Counted from the first letter of the stretch, positions 37,501-49,411 are shown. The stretch: DNA of 64,000 nucleotides from Nitrospira sp. Ga0074138 (GCA_001464735.1 LNDU01000056.1:124001-188000); one strand, 5' to 3'. Numbers and translations are program-made. The notes: a model not told the origin generated them from the sequence alone.

Positions 37501-38036
37501 TCGATCCCGACAGTTACACCCCCCTGCCTTCAGGCACACCCGGCATGTTGCTGGTGAAAGGGCCGAACGTGATGAACGGATACCTTGGCCGCGAAGATCT
37601 TACGAAACAAGTCATGCGCGAAGGGTGGTATATCACAGGGGATATTGCCACGCTGGATGACGATGGATTCCTGACCATCACCGACCGGCTATCTCGGTTT
37701 TCAAAAATCGGTGGCGAGATGGTCCCCCACGGCAAGGTTGAGGAGGCCTTGCAGCAGGCTGCTGAAGCCGACGCGCAGGTCTTTGCCGTGACCGGGTTAC
37801 CCGATGAGAAAAAGGGAGAGCGTCTCGCAGTCCTCCATACCCTGGAAGAATCCCGCATTCCCCGCATCCTAGAAAGAGTCTCGGCGAGCGGCCTGCCCAA
37901 TCTGTTCATCCCGGGAAAAAATCAGTTCGTCAAGGTTGACGCGTTACCGGTTCTTGGAACAGGAAAGCTCGACCTGCGCGGCGTGAAGCGCATTGCGGTG
38001 GAACGCCTTTCATCTCATGATGAGATTCAGGGCTAA
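34584..38036 (+). CDS. aas: LplT-PlsC-acyl-ACP synthetase fusion (Aas-type lysophospholipid repair)
   Basis: A 1150-residue three-part protein. Residues 1-410 are an LplT-like MFS transporter of about twelve helices (AFNDNAWKLMVALLAIR). Residues about 425-620 are a PlsC acyltransferase: NHVSFIDG holds HX4D-type catalytic residues and FPEGQITRTG the substrate motif. From about 640 an AMP-binding acyl ligase follows (IIFSSGSTGEPKGVMLSH is the P-loop, GYGVTECAPV later). It would import lysophospholipid and reacylate it. The ATGA start overlap with the MutS-like gene implies an operon. Confidence 0.93.
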   Translation: MITSAGPEPQSCSHPLRGLLIAQFCGAFNDNAWKLMVALLAIRQATSGMAPGPELETVAQTQTAKAFIIFTLPLVLLSLVGGTLADRLSKRTVIITIKVVEVLLMAAGTIALWLNPAGGVLPLIVLCGMGIHSALFSPSKYGILPELIPHERLAAGNGLLELWTFAAILMGTAAGGFLLQLAGDQTWVAPFALTLLSVVGLITSFSIPPVLPARATGGIDATVRGAWAAIRTEPMLRMAIPMEICFWTIASLFMQNVIVYAKAVLLLSDAMSGLPLTLLSIGIGIGAILVGKISRNRVEYGLIPLGAIGVFLALLLLGLIAPPLPGTFLLLGGLGISSAFIFVSLNAILQWKSPPDRRGAVISFSNTCVFAGILLGSLAGGSLANMGLSTTGIFLATAGMTMAGMLWALWFLPDTFIRLVLVLLTHTLYRLRIVGEHHVPQSGGALLVPNHVSFIDGFLLITSLDRPVRFVVDSHYAEQPLFKPFMKALGVIPISTHGGVRGILRALREASAAVDRGELVCIFPEGQITRTGTLLPFRRGFERVVKGRNVPLIPVHLDRVWGSIFSFNNGRFLWKIPEHLPYPVTVSFGTPLPSSTTIYDLRGKIRELGEAAWQIRKSHRLPLHREFVRSMRRYPFRFAMADQNRPRVSALQALIGSIVLARTLRPHWDGQDRVGVLLPPTVAGALVNVAAPLCGKTIVNLNYTVGKSGLEAAVRLAGLRTIVTSRTFIEKAKLELPDGPSVIWLEDVAKTIGAGIKVTAALLALFAPCRIIERACGQTTPLTPDSLATIIFSSGSTGEPKGVMLSHFSVDSNCQGATQMLHLYQDERVLGILPFFHSFGYMVFWFVMSNNAPMIFHPSPLDVAAIGELIRKYRITFLVTTPTFLQLYSRRYTPEQFSSVRVILTGAEKLPSRLAQAVEDTFGVGPIEGYGVTECAPVIAVNCPDFRAAGYYQPASRRGTVGQPLPGVSVQIVDPDSYTPLPSGTPGMLLVKGPNVMNGYLGREDLTKQVMREGWYITGDIATLDDDGFLTITDRLSRFSKIGGEMVPHGKVEEALQQAAEADAQVFAVTGLPDEKKGERLAVLHTLEESRIPRILERVSASGLPNLFIPGKNQFVKVDALPVLGTGKLDLRGVKRIAVERLSSHDEIQG

Positions 38037-38062
38037 GATAGCGTTCCGTATGGCGACCGACC

Positions 38063-39061
38063 ATGAAGCCAACCAAATCACTCATCGATTGCCACGTCCA
38101 TCTCGCGGCATTGCCAGATGGCGACAATGGTTGCTTCATCTCCCCGAAACTCCTCCGAAGTCCGCTCTTTCGCTTCCTGCTGTGGAAGCATGATCTCTCA
38201 CCGACAGAGCCACGAGAGGCCAATCAGCAATATCTAGATCACCTCCTCACGGAGTTACGCGCCTCGCAACATGTCTCGCAGGCGGTGCTGCTTGGCATGG
38301 ACGGGTTCTACGATCAGACCGGCCTGCTCAATCGCCAGCATACAGACTTTCTCGTCAGCAATGACTACGTCTTCAAAACCGTGGAGGCCCATCCCGATGT
38401 TTTTTTGGCCGGCCCTTCGATCAATCCGCAGCGCGAAGACGCGATAGATGAAGTCCATCGTTGCGCCGATGCTGGAGCTGTCTTGATCAAAGTCTTACCG
38501 AACGCCCAGCACTTCAACCCAGCTGATCAGAAATACATCCCGTTCTACCGTGCACTGGCGCAACGAAAACTGCCTTTCTTAAGTCATGTCGGCTACGAAT
38601 TCAGTCTGATTGGTAAGGATCAATCACTCGGCGATCCCGATCGACTCCGCCTGGCCCTAGACGAAGGGGTGACCATCATCGCAGCTCACGCCTGTAGCTA
38701 TGGCCTAATGCTGTATGAGAAGTTTTTTCCAACTCTCCGAGACTTATGCGAGCGTTATCCCAACTTCTACGCCGATATTTCGGCCCTGACCCAGCCTCAC
38801 CGGTTGAAGATGCTGTTGCATCTCAGACATTACCCAGAGCTTCATTCCCGTCTCCTCTTTGGAACCGATTATCCTCTATCCGTCTTCCACCTGGCCGCCT
38901 GGGGCCGTGTCCGTCCTGACAAGTTGTGGAACATGATCCGTACGAAGAACCGCTTCGATCGGCAAGTTGAGGTCTGTAATGAGCTCCGTCTTGGTTTTCG
39001 CTCACTCGGAGACTTACTGCCGCTTTCACAACACCCTAGAACCACACGCGATGAATCGTGA
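38063..39061 (+). CDS. Amidohydrolase-family metal-dependent hydrolase
   Basis: A 332-residue TIM-barrel hydrolase. LIDCHVHLAAL gives the HxH metal motif, FLSHVGYEF and IAAHACSYG supply further His residues, and LFGTDYPLSVF the final Asp. This is the amidohydrolase_2 (decarboxylase/TIM-barrel) pattern. Substrate unknown. It starts 26 bp after the Aas gene and is probably in that operon. Confidence 0.82.
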   Translation: MKPTKSLIDCHVHLAALPDGDNGCFISPKLLRSPLFRFLLWKHDLSPTEPREANQQYLDHLLTELRASQHVSQAVLLGMDGFYDQTGLLNRQHTDFLVSNDYVFKTVEAHPDVFLAGPSINPQREDAIDEVHRCADAGAVLIKVLPNAQHFNPADQKYIPFYRALAQRKLPFLSHVGYEFSLIGKDQSLGDPDRLRLALDEGVTIIAAHACSYGLMLYEKFFPTLRDLCERYPNFYADISALTQPHRLKMLLHLRHYPELHSRLLFGTDYPLSVFHLAAWGRVRPDKLWNMIRTKNRFDRQVEVCNELRLGFRSLGDLLPLSQHPRTTRDES

Positions 39062-39268
39062 TCGGATACTGTCAGCCCTTCGTTAAAGGATCCTCGCCTT
39101 CGCGACATCACCGGTATCGAGGGACCATGCTGAGGACTTGACGCAAGACACGATGGCGGTTCTGCATGAGAAGTATCCACTGACCTATCCGTGCGGAACT
39201 CTTGGTCCGGATTCCCATTTGGCAAGCCCTGAGAGAGAGGACACGGTTGGTGACAGCTTCTCTGTGGA

Positions 39269-39312
39269 AACGGAAACGGCCGTCCTCCCGATGGAGAACG
39301 GCCGTTTCCGTT
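39269..39312 (-). terminator. Strong hairpin downstream of the coiled-coil lipoprotein gene
   Basis: AACGGAAACGGCCGT (39269-39283) pairs perfectly with ACGGCCGTTTCCGTT (39298-39312), a 15-bp stem with a 14-base loop. It lies 20 bp beyond the minus-strand lipoprotein stop, between convergent genes, and could work in both directions. The T-tract is weak. Confidence 0.7.
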
Positions 39313-39331
39313 GCACAGAGTTTAGTGTCTT

Positions 39332-40018
39332 CTACGGGCTGACAGAGATCCTATCTTTGATCAGATCAAAGGTTTCTTTTGGAACCACGTTTTTTGCGAC
39401 CAATTCACCTTTCACGCGATAGGGACGATTGCTCACGATGCGATCGGCCTCGTCCTGCTTCAGTCCAAGAAAGAGAATCAAGTCGTTTGCTGAAACCTTA
39501 TTAATATTCATCGCCGCCGATGCAGCGACGGGAGAAACCGTCGCGGTTCCGGATGGAGCCTGGCTTGGTGTCAGTGTCGCTGTTTGAGCTCCCGCCCCGG
39601 CATGGGAACGATCCTTGAGCTCTTTTTGATAACGCGCGACCAATGATTTCAGCGTGTCATTATGACGCTTCACATCCTGATATTCCTGCCGCACATTCTT
39701 ATTCTGCGCTGATAATGCCTTGACTTTATCCTCAAGTTCCTTGGTTCGTCCCTCGCTCGTGCCTCGTTCCGCATCACGTCCGTGCTCAATGCGCTGAAGT
39801 TCATCACGAGCCGCTTGTGCCTCATTACCGAACTTCACGTTCAGTTCCTTGAGGGTTCGGACCTGTTGTTCCATGGCGCCCCTCTGTTGGCGAGTCTTCT
39901 CCAGTTCCATCTTGACGTTGTCTGCCTCGGCCAACGCGTCTTGGTACTTCTTGTTGGATACGCAACCCGTGGCCAACACCGCCCCAACCAACACCATCGC
40001 CGTCCACTCGCGTCTCAT
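39332..40018 (-). CDS. Coiled-coil lipoprotein with C-terminal helix-hairpin-helix
   Basis: A 228-residue lipoprotein. The lipobox ends ATGCVSN. Residues 25-135 are a long coiled coil rich in Glu/Lys/Gln. A Ser/Thr/Ala linker follows. The end (MNINKVSANDLILFLGLKQD and IVSNRPYRVKGEL) is ComEA-like helix-hairpin-helix, which can bind DNA. It is likely anchored in a membrane facing the periplasm. Its role may be envelope structure or DNA binding; not known. Confidence 0.72.
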   Translation of the reverse strand: MRREWTAMVLVGAVLATGCVSNKKYQDALAEADNVKMELEKTRQQRGAMEQQVRTLKELNVKFGNEAQAARDELQRIEHGRDAERGTSEGRTKELEDKVKALSAQNKNVRQEYQDVKRHNDTLKSLVARYQKELKDRSHAGAGAQTATLTPSQAPSGTATVSPVAASAAMNINKVSANDLILFLGLKQDEADRIVSNRPYRVKGELVAKNVVPKETFDLIKDRISVSP

Positions 40019-40299
40019 GCGATCCTCCCTCCATCAAATCCAACGGCTTGCCCGAGCATCATGTGGAACATTCCGCCTACCCGGCTGAAACCGTGGTTCT
40101 TGCGGTTTCTTTCCTTGTGTGTATGCCAACATCCCGGCATTGTCAACATATTTGCCGTTGTAGGAATCAATTCGGGTCTGACACGACAACCATCTGCCGC
40201 TTGACGGATTGTCGTCGCTCTGTGATCATCCCCCACATTCTATCGGAGATGGCCGTGATGGTTGGAACCTCTCATTTACTATTCTGACGTGGGGGACGC

Positions 40300-41175
40300 A
40301 TGAACGAATGGGGCCCAATGCTCGCAGTGATACTGGGGATCGTCGAAGGACTCACAGAGTTTCTCCCCGTCTCGTCCACGGGACATCTTATTTTGGTAGG
40401 CCATGCCCTCGGCTTCACTGGTGACGTCGCTGCCAACGCGGAAATCTCCATCCAGCTGGGCGCGATTCTGGCTGTGATCGTCTTTGAACGGGAGAAAATC
40501 AGCCGGCTGCTGTCTGGCGCCTGGCAGGAACAGAAGGCCTTGCGGACATCCTCAGCAAGCCAGCCTCCAACCTCATGGTCCGACCACGTCAAGGCCTCCA
40601 TGCGCAATCATCCCAACTTATGGTTCCTGTTGGGACTCGGGATTGCCTTTCTGCCCGCGGCCATACTTGGCCTGTTGGCTCACGGGTGGATCAAGTCGCA
40701 TTTGTTCACTCCTCTGACTGTGGCTTCAACATCGATCCTGGGCGGCATTATCATCCTCATCGTGGAAGCGACGAAACGGACAAGCCATGCCAAAAGTTTG
40801 GATCAAGTGTCGGCGGTTCATGCCTTCTGGATTGGGCTGGCACAATGCGCCTCCCTCATCCCAGGCATGTCTCGCTCCGGCTCGACGATCATCGGAGGTC
40901 TCCTCGCCGGGCTCGACCGGAAAGTGGCCACGGAATATTCATTTTTTCTCGCGCTCCCGACCATCATCGCCGCGACAGTCTACGAAACATGGAAAGCACG
41001 AGGGGCATTTACCGATCAGGACTATATGGCGCTCGGCCTCGGTATGCTCGTCTCCTTTCTGGTGGCCTGGGCCGTCATCACCGCCTTTCTCACCTATGTC
41101 CAACGGCATACCTTGCGAGTCTTTGCGTACTATCGTATTATTCTCGGAATTTTGGTCATGTTGGTCGTCCGCTGA
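40300..41175 (+). CDS. uppP: Undecaprenyl-diphosphatase
   Basis: A 291-residue membrane phosphatase with about eight helices. EGLTEFLPVSSTGHLIL is the Glu-rich catalytic motif and PGMSRSGSTI the second motif. It dephosphorylates undecaprenyl diphosphate to recycle the cell-wall lipid carrier and gives bacitracin tolerance. The insertion around residues 75-105 (after SRLLSGAW) is Ser/Gln-rich and slightly long for the family. A DUF2024 gene follows by 12 bp. Confidence 0.94.
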   Translation: MNEWGPMLAVILGIVEGLTEFLPVSSTGHLILVGHALGFTGDVAANAEISIQLGAILAVIVFEREKISRLLSGAWQEQKALRTSSASQPPTSWSDHVKASMRNHPNLWFLLGLGIAFLPAAILGLLAHGWIKSHLFTPLTVASTSILGGIIILIVEATKRTSHAKSLDQVSAVHAFWIGLAQCASLIPGMSRSGSTIIGGLLAGLDRKVATEYSFFLALPTIIAATVYETWKARGAFTDQDYMALGLGMLVSFLVAWAVITAFLTYVQRHTLRVFAYYRIILGILVMLVVR

Positions 41176-41187
41176 AAGGAGTTGTGC

Positions 41188-41448
41188 ATGTCTTCGGATA
41201 CAATTCACGTCTACGACACTTGGATCAACGGCAAGAGCGGTCGCATTCACTTCGATGTCATGACGACGGATGAAGCCACCGCCCTCAAACTAGCCAAGGA
41301 GTACCTGGTGAGCATCGGGGAACCGACTGCGACGATCACCACGAGGGAGTGCCAATTCTGTCACAGCGAACCGCTGGTCATGTTCACGGCGGAGCAGCAG
41401 AAGCAGGTGAAGGAAAAGGGCGGATTTATCGTTCGCATGCCGGCCTGA
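41188..41448 (+). CDS. DUF2024-family small protein
   Basis: An 86-residue protein resembling DUF2024: IHVYDTWINGKSGRIHFDVM, AKEYLVSIGEP and CQFCHSEPLVMFT, whose CxxC could bind metal. The ATG at 41188 has an AAAGGAG site; two residues upstream in the frame are excluded. It lies in the uppP operon. Function unknown. Confidence 0.75.
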   Translation: MSSDTIHVYDTWINGKSGRIHFDVMTTDEATALKLAKEYLVSIGEPTATITTRECQFCHSEPLVMFTAEQQKQVKEKGGFIVRMPA

Positions 41449-41535
41449 TTCCCAGTTCGTGGTGTGGCGTGTTGATTTGATATTGTGAGTCAGCGATCAC
41501 CGCTCGTAGCTCAGAACTCACAACTCTCTATTGGC

Positions 41536-42051
41536 TTACCGTACCGAAGATATCTCCGACTCGGTAGGAGGATCTGCGCGTTTTTCGAAGGCAAAGTGAA
41601 TGATGAGAAAAATGACGCCGATGGTGATCGCAGAATCCGCGACATTGAAGGCTGGCCAGTGATAGGTTTCGATGTAGACGTCTAGGAAATCGATCACTTC
41701 GCCAAAGCGAAGCCGATCGATCAGATTACCGATCGCCCCGCCCAATATTCCCGCGACACTGATACGGCCCACCCAATCTTCCTCCGGCATCCGTAACAGG
41801 ATCGTACCCAGCAACCCAAGAGCAAAAATCGAGGTCAGGCCGAAGAACACCATCCGGAATGCGTTGCTGCTCCCGGCCAAGAGACCGAAGGCCGCCCCGG
41901 GGTTTCGGATATAGGTCAGACTGAAGAGGTTGGGAATGACTGGAATCGATTCATGCAACCGCATCGTTTGCATGATCTGCTGCTTAGTCAGCTGATCGAG
42001 AAGAATAATGCCGCCGGTCACCGAAGCGAGTGCGAGATTGCGAAGACTCAA
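41536..42051 (-). CDS. lspA: Lipoprotein signal peptidase
   Basis: A 171-residue membrane aspartyl protease of four helices. LLDQLTKQ starts the family pattern, [14 protein letters not shown] carries the conserved Asn, and [19 protein letters not shown] and FNVADSAIT hold the catalytic Asp pair. It cleaves lipoprotein signal peptides after lipidation. The start is TTG at 42051: GGAGG lies seven bases before it, and the TTG overlaps the ileS TGA, so translation is coupled. The upstream TTG at 42069 is less well placed. Confidence 0.92.
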   Translation of the reverse strand: MSLRNLALASVTGGIILLDQLTKQQIMQTMRLHESIPVIPNLFSLTYIRNPGAAFGLLAGSSNAFRMVFFGLTSIFALGLLGTILLRMPEEDWVGRISVAGILGGAIGNLIDRLRFGEVIDFLDVYIETYHWPAFNVADSAITIGVIFLIIHFAFEKRADPPTESEISSVR

Positions 42052-44855
42052 CGGATAGCCTCCACACAACGATCACACAGCGTCGGATGGGTCGCATCTT
42101 TGCCGACCGCTTCTCGATAGTTCCAACAACGTTCGCATTTAGCGGCATTCGACCTCTCAACCGTTATCCGAATATCCATAGGTTCCATCTCTGCCTGTTT
42201 CACGGTCACCCGCGACACGATGAAAATTGCACTGAGATCTCCGCCATACGCCGTCAAAAAGCGATAGGCATCAGGTCCTGCCTCGATCTGGACATGCGCC
42301 TCAAGTGACGACCCGATCACCTTATCTCGGCGTTGGATTTCCAAGTCCCCCTGAACACGGGATCGACAGGCCAGTAGCGTTTCCCACCGAGCCGTGAGTT
42401 CTTCATCTCGCCAGACAGGCTCACCCTCAGGAAACGAGGTGAGATGCACACTCATCGCGTCCTTGCGCGCAGCGTCCGGCAGCATGCGCCAGATCTCCTC
42501 GGCAGTAAAACTCAGAATCGGCGCCATGAGTTTCGCCAGGGTCACGGTAATTTCACACAAAACAGTTTGGGACCCTCGCCGCAGTGGAGAATCGGCTCGG
42601 AAGGTATACAGTCGATCTTTCAGAATGTCGAGATACACCGCACTGAGATCCACCGAACAGAAGTTGTTCAAGGCATGGAAGATGGCGTGAAACTCAAACT
42701 CTTCGTAGGCGCGGCGTACTTTCGTGATGAGTTCACCAAGCCGCGACAGCACCCATCGGTCCAATTCCGACAGGTGGTCATAGGGCACACGGTGTGTCGC
42801 CGGATCGAAATCGTACAGATTGCTCAGCAAGAACCGAGACGTATTGCGAACCTTCCGGTACGCTTCGATCAGATGATTTAGAATTTCCTGCGAGATACGT
42901 AGATCTTCCCGATAGTCTTGAGCCGCCACCCACAGACGGAGGATTTCAGCGCCCGACTGCTTGATGACGTCCTGTGGGGCAACGACATTCCCCGCCGACT
43001 TGGACATCTTCTTCCCCTGCCCATCGACAACAAAACCATGGGTTAACACCGCTTGATAGGGTGCCCGATGATCCGTGGTCACACCGGCGAGCAGCGCGCT
43101 ATGGAACCAGCCTCGATGCTGATCGGAACCCTCCAGATACAAATCGGCCGGCCACCACTTCCGTGGTTTCAGAACAGCCGCGAAACTGACCCCGGATTCA
43201 AACCACACATCCAGAATGTCACGCTCCTTCTCAAATGTAGTTCCTCCACACTTCGGACAGGTTGTTCCTGTAGGTAACAGATCAAGAGCCGCCCGTTCAA
43301 ACCAGACATCGGCGCCCGTGGATTCCATCAACACGGCAAGATGTTCGATAACGACCGGGTCAGCAAGCACATGGCGACACCCTTCACAGGTAAAGCCTGG
43401 GATGGGCACGCCCCACACACGTTGCCGCGAGAGACACCAGTCCGGCCGGTTGTCGATCATGCCGAAGATTCGATCGCGGCCATAGGCTGGAATCCATCGA
43501 ACCCGCTCGATTTCCGCCAGGGTTTCCTTCCGCAATTCGTTGGTCTCCATCGACACGAACCACTGCTCGGTCGCGCGAAAGATCACTGGATTTTTACACC
43601 GCCAACAGTGGGGATACGAATGCCGGAGCGAGCCATGCCCGAGCAAGCGCCCGTTCGCCTGGAGATACTCGACAATCTTCGGATTGGCCTTCAAGACCTG
43701 CTGGCCGGCGAACTCTGTGACGATCGAAGTAAACCGTCCACCGTTGTCCACCGGTGCCACAATTTCAAGACGCTCCCCTGTTGAGGCTTTGGCGTTGTGA
43801 TCGAGCACGAGCAGATAGTCTTCCATCCCGTGTCCCGGGGCAATGTGAACGCAACCCGTCCCTTGATCGAGCGTCACAAAGTCCCCGAGCAAGATCGGTG
43901 ACAGACCGGTGGACAAGGGCCGTTGCGTCTCCAAACCTTCGAATCCATCTCCGCCTTTTTTCACACCGACCACGTGATAGCGTTCGATCGCACAGGCTTT
44001 CACGACGCTCTCCAAAAGTTTTTCCGCCACAATCAGTAACTCGTCGCCGACCTGAACAAAGGCATAGTCAAAATCGCGATGGAGGCAGACTGCCTGGTTG
44101 GCCGGGAGCGTCCAGGGCGTGGTCGTCCAGATGACGACGGAGGCCAACTTCACTCCTTCCGGAAAGGAGACACCAGGGAAAGTGCGGTTGAGAACAGTCG
44201 GCGATGTGACGATCGGAAACTTGACGTAGATCGACGGGGACGTATGGTCCTCGTACTCGACCTCCGCTTCCGCAAGCGCCGTCTGATCCTGCGTACACCA
44301 GAGGACCGGCTTGAGACCCTTATAGACTCCCCCACGCTCGACAAATTTCCCAAATTCACGAATGATCGTGGCTTCATACCCAGGCGTCATCGTCAGGTAG
44401 GGTTGATCCCATTCTCCCAACACCCCCAGCCGCTTGAATTCCTCTCGCTGCGTCTTCACAAACCGCTCGGCGTAGTCGCGGCAGAGTCTCCGGATTGCCA
44501 CAACATCTAAGTCTTTCTTCTTGTCCCCCAACTCCTTCATGACTTGATGCTCGATGGGCAATCCATGGCAATCCCACCCCGGCACATAGGGTGCCTGAAA
44601 ACCAGCCATCGTCTTTGACTTGACAATGATGTCTTTCAAAACCTTGTTCAGCGCGTGTCCGATATGAATACGGCCATTGGCATAGGGAGGGCCATCATGC
44701 AGCACATACCGAGGCCGTCCCTGCCCTTTCGCTTGTATCTGGTCATAGAGCTTCTGCTGCTCCCACCAGGCCAACATGTCAGGCTCGCGTTGCGGCAGAT
44801 TGGCCTTCATGGGGAAGTCGGTTTTCGGAAGATTGAGCGTTGCTTTGTAATCCAT
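42048..44855 (-). CDS. ileS: Isoleucyl-tRNA synthetase
   Basis: A class I synthetase of 935 residues from ATG 44855, the position that matches the [15 protein letters not shown] start of bacterial Ile[10 protein letters not shown] is the HIGH motif, [10 protein letters not shown] the KMSKS loop, and the end [12 protein letters not shown] then CDRC is a zinc knuckle. The CP1 editing domain is present ([10 protein letters not shown]). A GTG at 44879 is an alternative start. lspA follows with overlap. Confidence 0.95.
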   Translation of the reverse strand: MDYKATLNLPKTDFPMKANLPQREPDMLAWWEQQKLYDQIQAKGQGRPRYVLHDGPPYANGRIHIGHALNKVLKDIIVKSKTMAGFQAPYVPGWDCHGLPIEHQVMKELGDKKKDLDVVAIRRLCRDYAERFVKTQREEFKRLGVLGEWDQPYLTMTPGYEATIIREFGKFVERGGVYKGLKPVLWCTQDQTALAEAEVEYEDHTSPSIYVKFPIVTSPTVLNRTFPGVSFPEGVKLASVVIWTTTPWTLPANQAVCLHRDFDYAFVQVGDELLIVAEKLLESVVKACAIERYHVVGVKKGGDGFEGLETQRPLSTGLSPILLGDFVTLDQGTGCVHIAPGHGMEDYLLVLDHNAKASTGERLEIVAPVDNGGRFTSIVTEFAGQQVLKANPKIVEYLQANGRLLGHGSLRHSYPHCWRCKNPVIFRATEQWFVSMETNELRKETLAEIERVRWIPAYGRDRIFGMIDNRPDWCLSRQRVWGVPIPGFTCEGCRHVLADPVVIEHLAVLMESTGADVWFERAALDLLPTGTTCPKCGGTTFEKERDILDVWFESGVSFAAVLKPRKWWPADLYLEGSDQHRGWFHSALLAGVTTDHRAPYQAVLTHGFVVDGQGKKMSKSAGNVVAPQDVIKQSGAEILRLWVAAQDYREDLRISQEILNHLIEAYRKVRNTSRFLLSNLYDFDPATHRVPYDHLSELDRWVLSRLGELITKVRRAYEEFEFHAIFHALNNFCSVDLSAVYLDILKDRLYTFRADSPLRRGSQTVLCEITVTLAKLMAPILSFTAEEIWRMLPDAARKDAMSVHLTSFPEGEPVWRDEELTARWETLLACRSRVQGDLEIQRRDKVIGSSLEAHVQIEAGPDAYRFLTAYGGDLSAIFIVSRVTVKQAEMEPMDIRITVERSNAAKCERCWNYREAVGKDATHPTLCDRCVEAIR

Positions 44856-44948
44856 AGACAATGGGATCCGAGTATTCACGCGGTGATCAAACGGAATCGA
44901 GGGAATATACAGGAATGACTGGCGAGGTACTAGTCCTTACCCAATCTT

Positions 44949-45073
44949 GCGAAATCGTCAACAACGTCTTCCAGCAAGGCCACAACGAGCGAAAACCCGA
45001 GGCGTACAATCTGACTACATTGATGGCTTAAGCGAAGCGAGAACGTAGATGGAAACGTTCTTCACGATTTCGC
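44949..45073 (+). repeat. Palindromic ~120-bp element, copy 3
   Basis: The outer 19 bases GCGAAATCGTCAACAACGT pair with the right end at 45055-45073 with two mismatches. Inside are AAGGCCACAAC, GAGGCGTAC and a partner around CTACATTGA. The inner layout matches the elements at 48469 and 49438 although the end sequences differ. It lies between ileS and nadA and its last base touches the nadA stop codon. Confidence 0.75.
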
Positions 45074-46176
45074 TAACTGATGGCCATCATACGGTCGAGG
45101 GCGACCTTTGCCCAGTGCTTGTCGTCGTCTGGTACCACAATGCGGTTGACAACGTGGCCTTCGGCCAGATTCTCCATCGCCCAACAGAGGTGTGCCGCAT
45201 CGATCCGGAACATGGTGGCGCACTGGCAGACCGTCGATGACAGGAAGAACACTTTCTTGTCGGTGAGTTCGTGCTTCAATCGATTAACGAGATTCAGTTC
45301 CGTCCCAACTGCCCATGTCGTGCCGGCTGGTGCAGCGGTGACTGTGCGGATGATGAACTCGGTCGATCCGATAAGATCCGCCTTATTCACGACATCTTCA
45401 TGGCACTCAGGATGGACGATCACCTTACCGTCCGGATACTGCTTACGGAAATGATCCACATGCACCGGCTGAAACATCTGGTGGACGCTACAGTGCCCCT
45501 TCCATAGAATCAGCGTGGCTCGCTTAATGGCGTCTTTGGTATTCCCGCCGTTCGGCTGGTACGGGTCCCAGACAATCATCTGCTCGTGGGGAATTCCCAT
45601 TTTGTTCGCCGTGTTGCGGCCCAAGTGCTCATCTGGGAAAAAGAGAATCTTTTCTCGCCTGGCCCAGGACCATTCAATCACAGCCTTAGCGTTGGAGGAG
45701 GTGCAGGTAATCCCCCCATGCTCGCCACAAAACGCTTTGAGCACCGCCGCCGAATTCACATACACTGCTGGCATCACGGTCTCCTCGACCGGAATCACGC
45801 GCCCCAACGCTTCCCAACACTGATCGACCTGCTCGATTGCGGCCATGTCGGCCATGGAGCAGCCAGCCGCCATGTCGGGCAAGATGACTGTTTGCTGAGA
45901 ACGACTGAGAATGTCCGCCGTCTCGGCCATGAAATGCACGCCGCAAAAGACGATGTGGGATCGCTCGGACCGTTCAGCAGCCAGCTTGGCCAATAAGAGG
46001 GAATCGCCGCGAAAGTCGGCGTGCTGAATCACCTCGTCCCGTTGATAGTTATGGCCCAGGATCATGACCCGCTCACCGAGTGTGTGCTTCGCAGCGACCG
46101 TCCGCCGGTACAATTCCTCCACCGACTGCGCTTGGTACTCGGTGATTGGCCTGGGTAACGTCGCAGTAACCGTCAC
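45073..46176 (-). CDS. nadA: Quinolinate synthase
   Basis: A 367-residue [4Fe-4S] enzyme condensing iminoaspartate with dihydroxyacetone phosphate to quinolinate for NAD. MILGHNYQRDEVI near 43 is the first substrate motif, FCGVHFMAETA the first Cys, GGITCTSSNA the second, HPECHEDV a His/Cys segment and STVCQCATM the last. The GTG at 46176 is preferred because GGAGGA lies six bases upstream; the frame reaches back to 46245. nadB and nadC are not in the window. Confidence 0.93.
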   Translation of the reverse strand: MTVTATLPRPITEYQAQSVEELYRRTVAAKHTLGERVMILGHNYQRDEVIQHADFRGDSLLLAKLAAERSERSHIVFCGVHFMAETADILSRSQQTVILPDMAAGCSMADMAAIEQVDQCWEALGRVIPVEETVMPAVYVNSAAVLKAFCGEHGGITCTSSNAKAVIEWSWARREKILFFPDEHLGRNTANKMGIPHEQMIVWDPYQPNGGNTKDAIKRATLILWKGHCSVHQMFQPVHVDHFRKQYPDGKVIVHPECHEDVVNKADLIGSTEFIIRTVTAAPAGTTWAVGTELNLVNRLKHELTDKKVFFLSSTVCQCATMFRIDAAHLCWAMENLAEGHVVNRIVVPDDDKHWAKVALDRMMAIS

Positions 46177-46344
46177 AATAATTCCTCCATACATTAGAGA
46201 ATTCATTCTACGATAGGCTTCTTCCACAATCAACGAATCGCCCATTGAGGAAAAGTCCTAGTCACTCGCCCAAAGGAGAGGAAACGGAATGGGCCTAATA
46301 GCCGATTGACTTCGAGGTCTCGGAGTAATACGATAACGCTCTAT

Positions 46345-46430
46345 CGCTAGGGGAGCCTTAAGGCTGAGAGTCCGAATGATCGGACGACCCTCACAACCTG
46401 ACCTGGATAATACCAGCGTAGGGAAGCCGG
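46345..46430 (+). ncRNA. TPP riboswitch
   Basis: The THI-box is clear: GGGGAGCC then the AGGCTGAGAG element, followed by ACCTGACCTGGATAATACC then AGCGTAGGGA. These are the pyrimidine- and diphosphate-sensing parts of the aptamer. It is followed by a terminator hairpin and the thiC start, so TPP binding should terminate transcription of thiC. Confidence 0.95.
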
Positions 46431-46455
46431 ACATCAACGGATCGCGTGAGGAATC

Positions 46456-48468
<2,013 letters not shown>

Positions 48469-48589
48469 GGCTGCTCAAAATGGTCCTCCGGCAAGGCCGC
48501 AGGAGAGACCAAACCGGAGGCGTACCCTCCGGGGTACGTTGAGGATTTGGGCGAGCCAAGAACGAAGCCAGAGGCCATTTTCAGCAGCC
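48469..48589 (+). repeat. Palindromic ~120-bp element, copy 1
   Basis: GGCTGCTCAAAATGG starts immediately after the thiC stop and pairs with CCATTTTCAGCAGCC at the end (one mismatch). Inside are AAGGCCGCAGGAG, GGAGGCGTACCCT and a partner GGGTACGTTGAGGATTT. It looks like a MITE-like or structured RNA repeat. Related to 44949 and 49438. Confidence 0.85.
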
Positions 48590-48607
48590 GGCGAGGGAGA
48601 GATCAGC

Positions 48608-49411
48608 ATGGGAAAGCCAACACCAGCTCCATTACGGGAACGAGACATCACCCGGCAGATTGCCCGGGAATACTATAAAGAGTTCGATCAATTGATCGAA
48701 AGCGACGTCATCATCGTTGGCGCGGGACCATCAGGGCTTATTTGCGCGCACGACTTGGCCGCGATGGGATTTCGCACGCTCCTCATCGAGCAAAGCCTGG
48801 CTCTCGGAGGGGGATTCTGGTCCGGCGGGTATCTCATGAACAAGGCGACGATCTGCGAGCCGGCGAATGAGATCCTCGAAGAAGTCGGTGTCCCGTGCAA
48901 GAAAATCAAAGAATGCGAAGGCATGTACATGGTCGATCCCCCACATGCCACCGGTGCACTGATCGCGGCCGCGTACAAAGCCGGCGCAAAGATCATGAAC
49001 CTGACACGTGTCGTGGACTTGATCCTACGCAACGATAGTGCACTGGAAGGCGTCGTCGTCAACAGCACCACCGTCGAGATGGCGGGGCATGATATGATCC
49101 ACGTCGATCCCATTGCCCTCGAGAGCAAGATTGTGGTGGACGCCACCGGCCATGATGCCGTGCTGGTCGAACTCCTTCACAAACGGAACCTGTATAATAA
49201 GGTACCGGGAAACGGCGCTATGTGGGTCGCCCGATCTGAAGAGGAAGTAATGGATCGTACGGGAGAGGTGTATCCCAATTGCTTTGTTATCGGACTGGCT
49301 GTCGCCGCCGTGTATGGCACCCCAAGAATGGGCCCCGCCTTCGGCTCAATGCTGTTGTCCGGACGATATGGCGCGGAATTGATTGCGAAGAAATTGAAAC
49401 AGGAGTCATGA
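48608..49411 (+). CDS. thi4: Thiazole synthase Thi4, archaeal/sulfide type
   Basis: A 267-residue FAD-like-fold enzyme making the thiazole of thiamine from NAD, glycine and a sulfur source. VIIVGAGPSGLICAHDL is the dinucleotide loop; GGGFWSGGYLMNKA and CFVIGLAVAAVYGTPRMGP are family motifs. The residue aligned with the yeast sulfur-donor Cys is His (MIHVDPIAL), which in archaeal Thi4 goes with use of free sulfide and multiple turnovers. ATG 48608 is chosen by alignment; upstream frame is repeat sequence. It follows thiC after repeat copy 1. Confidence 0.9.
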   Translation: MGKPTPAPLRERDITRQIAREYYKEFDQLIESDVIIVGAGPSGLICAHDLAAMGFRTLLIEQSLALGGGFWSGGYLMNKATICEPANEILEEVGVPCKKIKECEGMYMVDPPHATGALIAAAYKAGAKIMNLTRVVDLILRNDSALEGVVVNSTTVEMAGHDMIHVDPIALESKIVVDATGHDAVLVELLHKRNLYNKVPGNGAMWVARSEEEVMDRTGEVYPNCFVIGLAVAAVYGTPRMGPAFGSMLLSGRYGAELIAKKLKQES

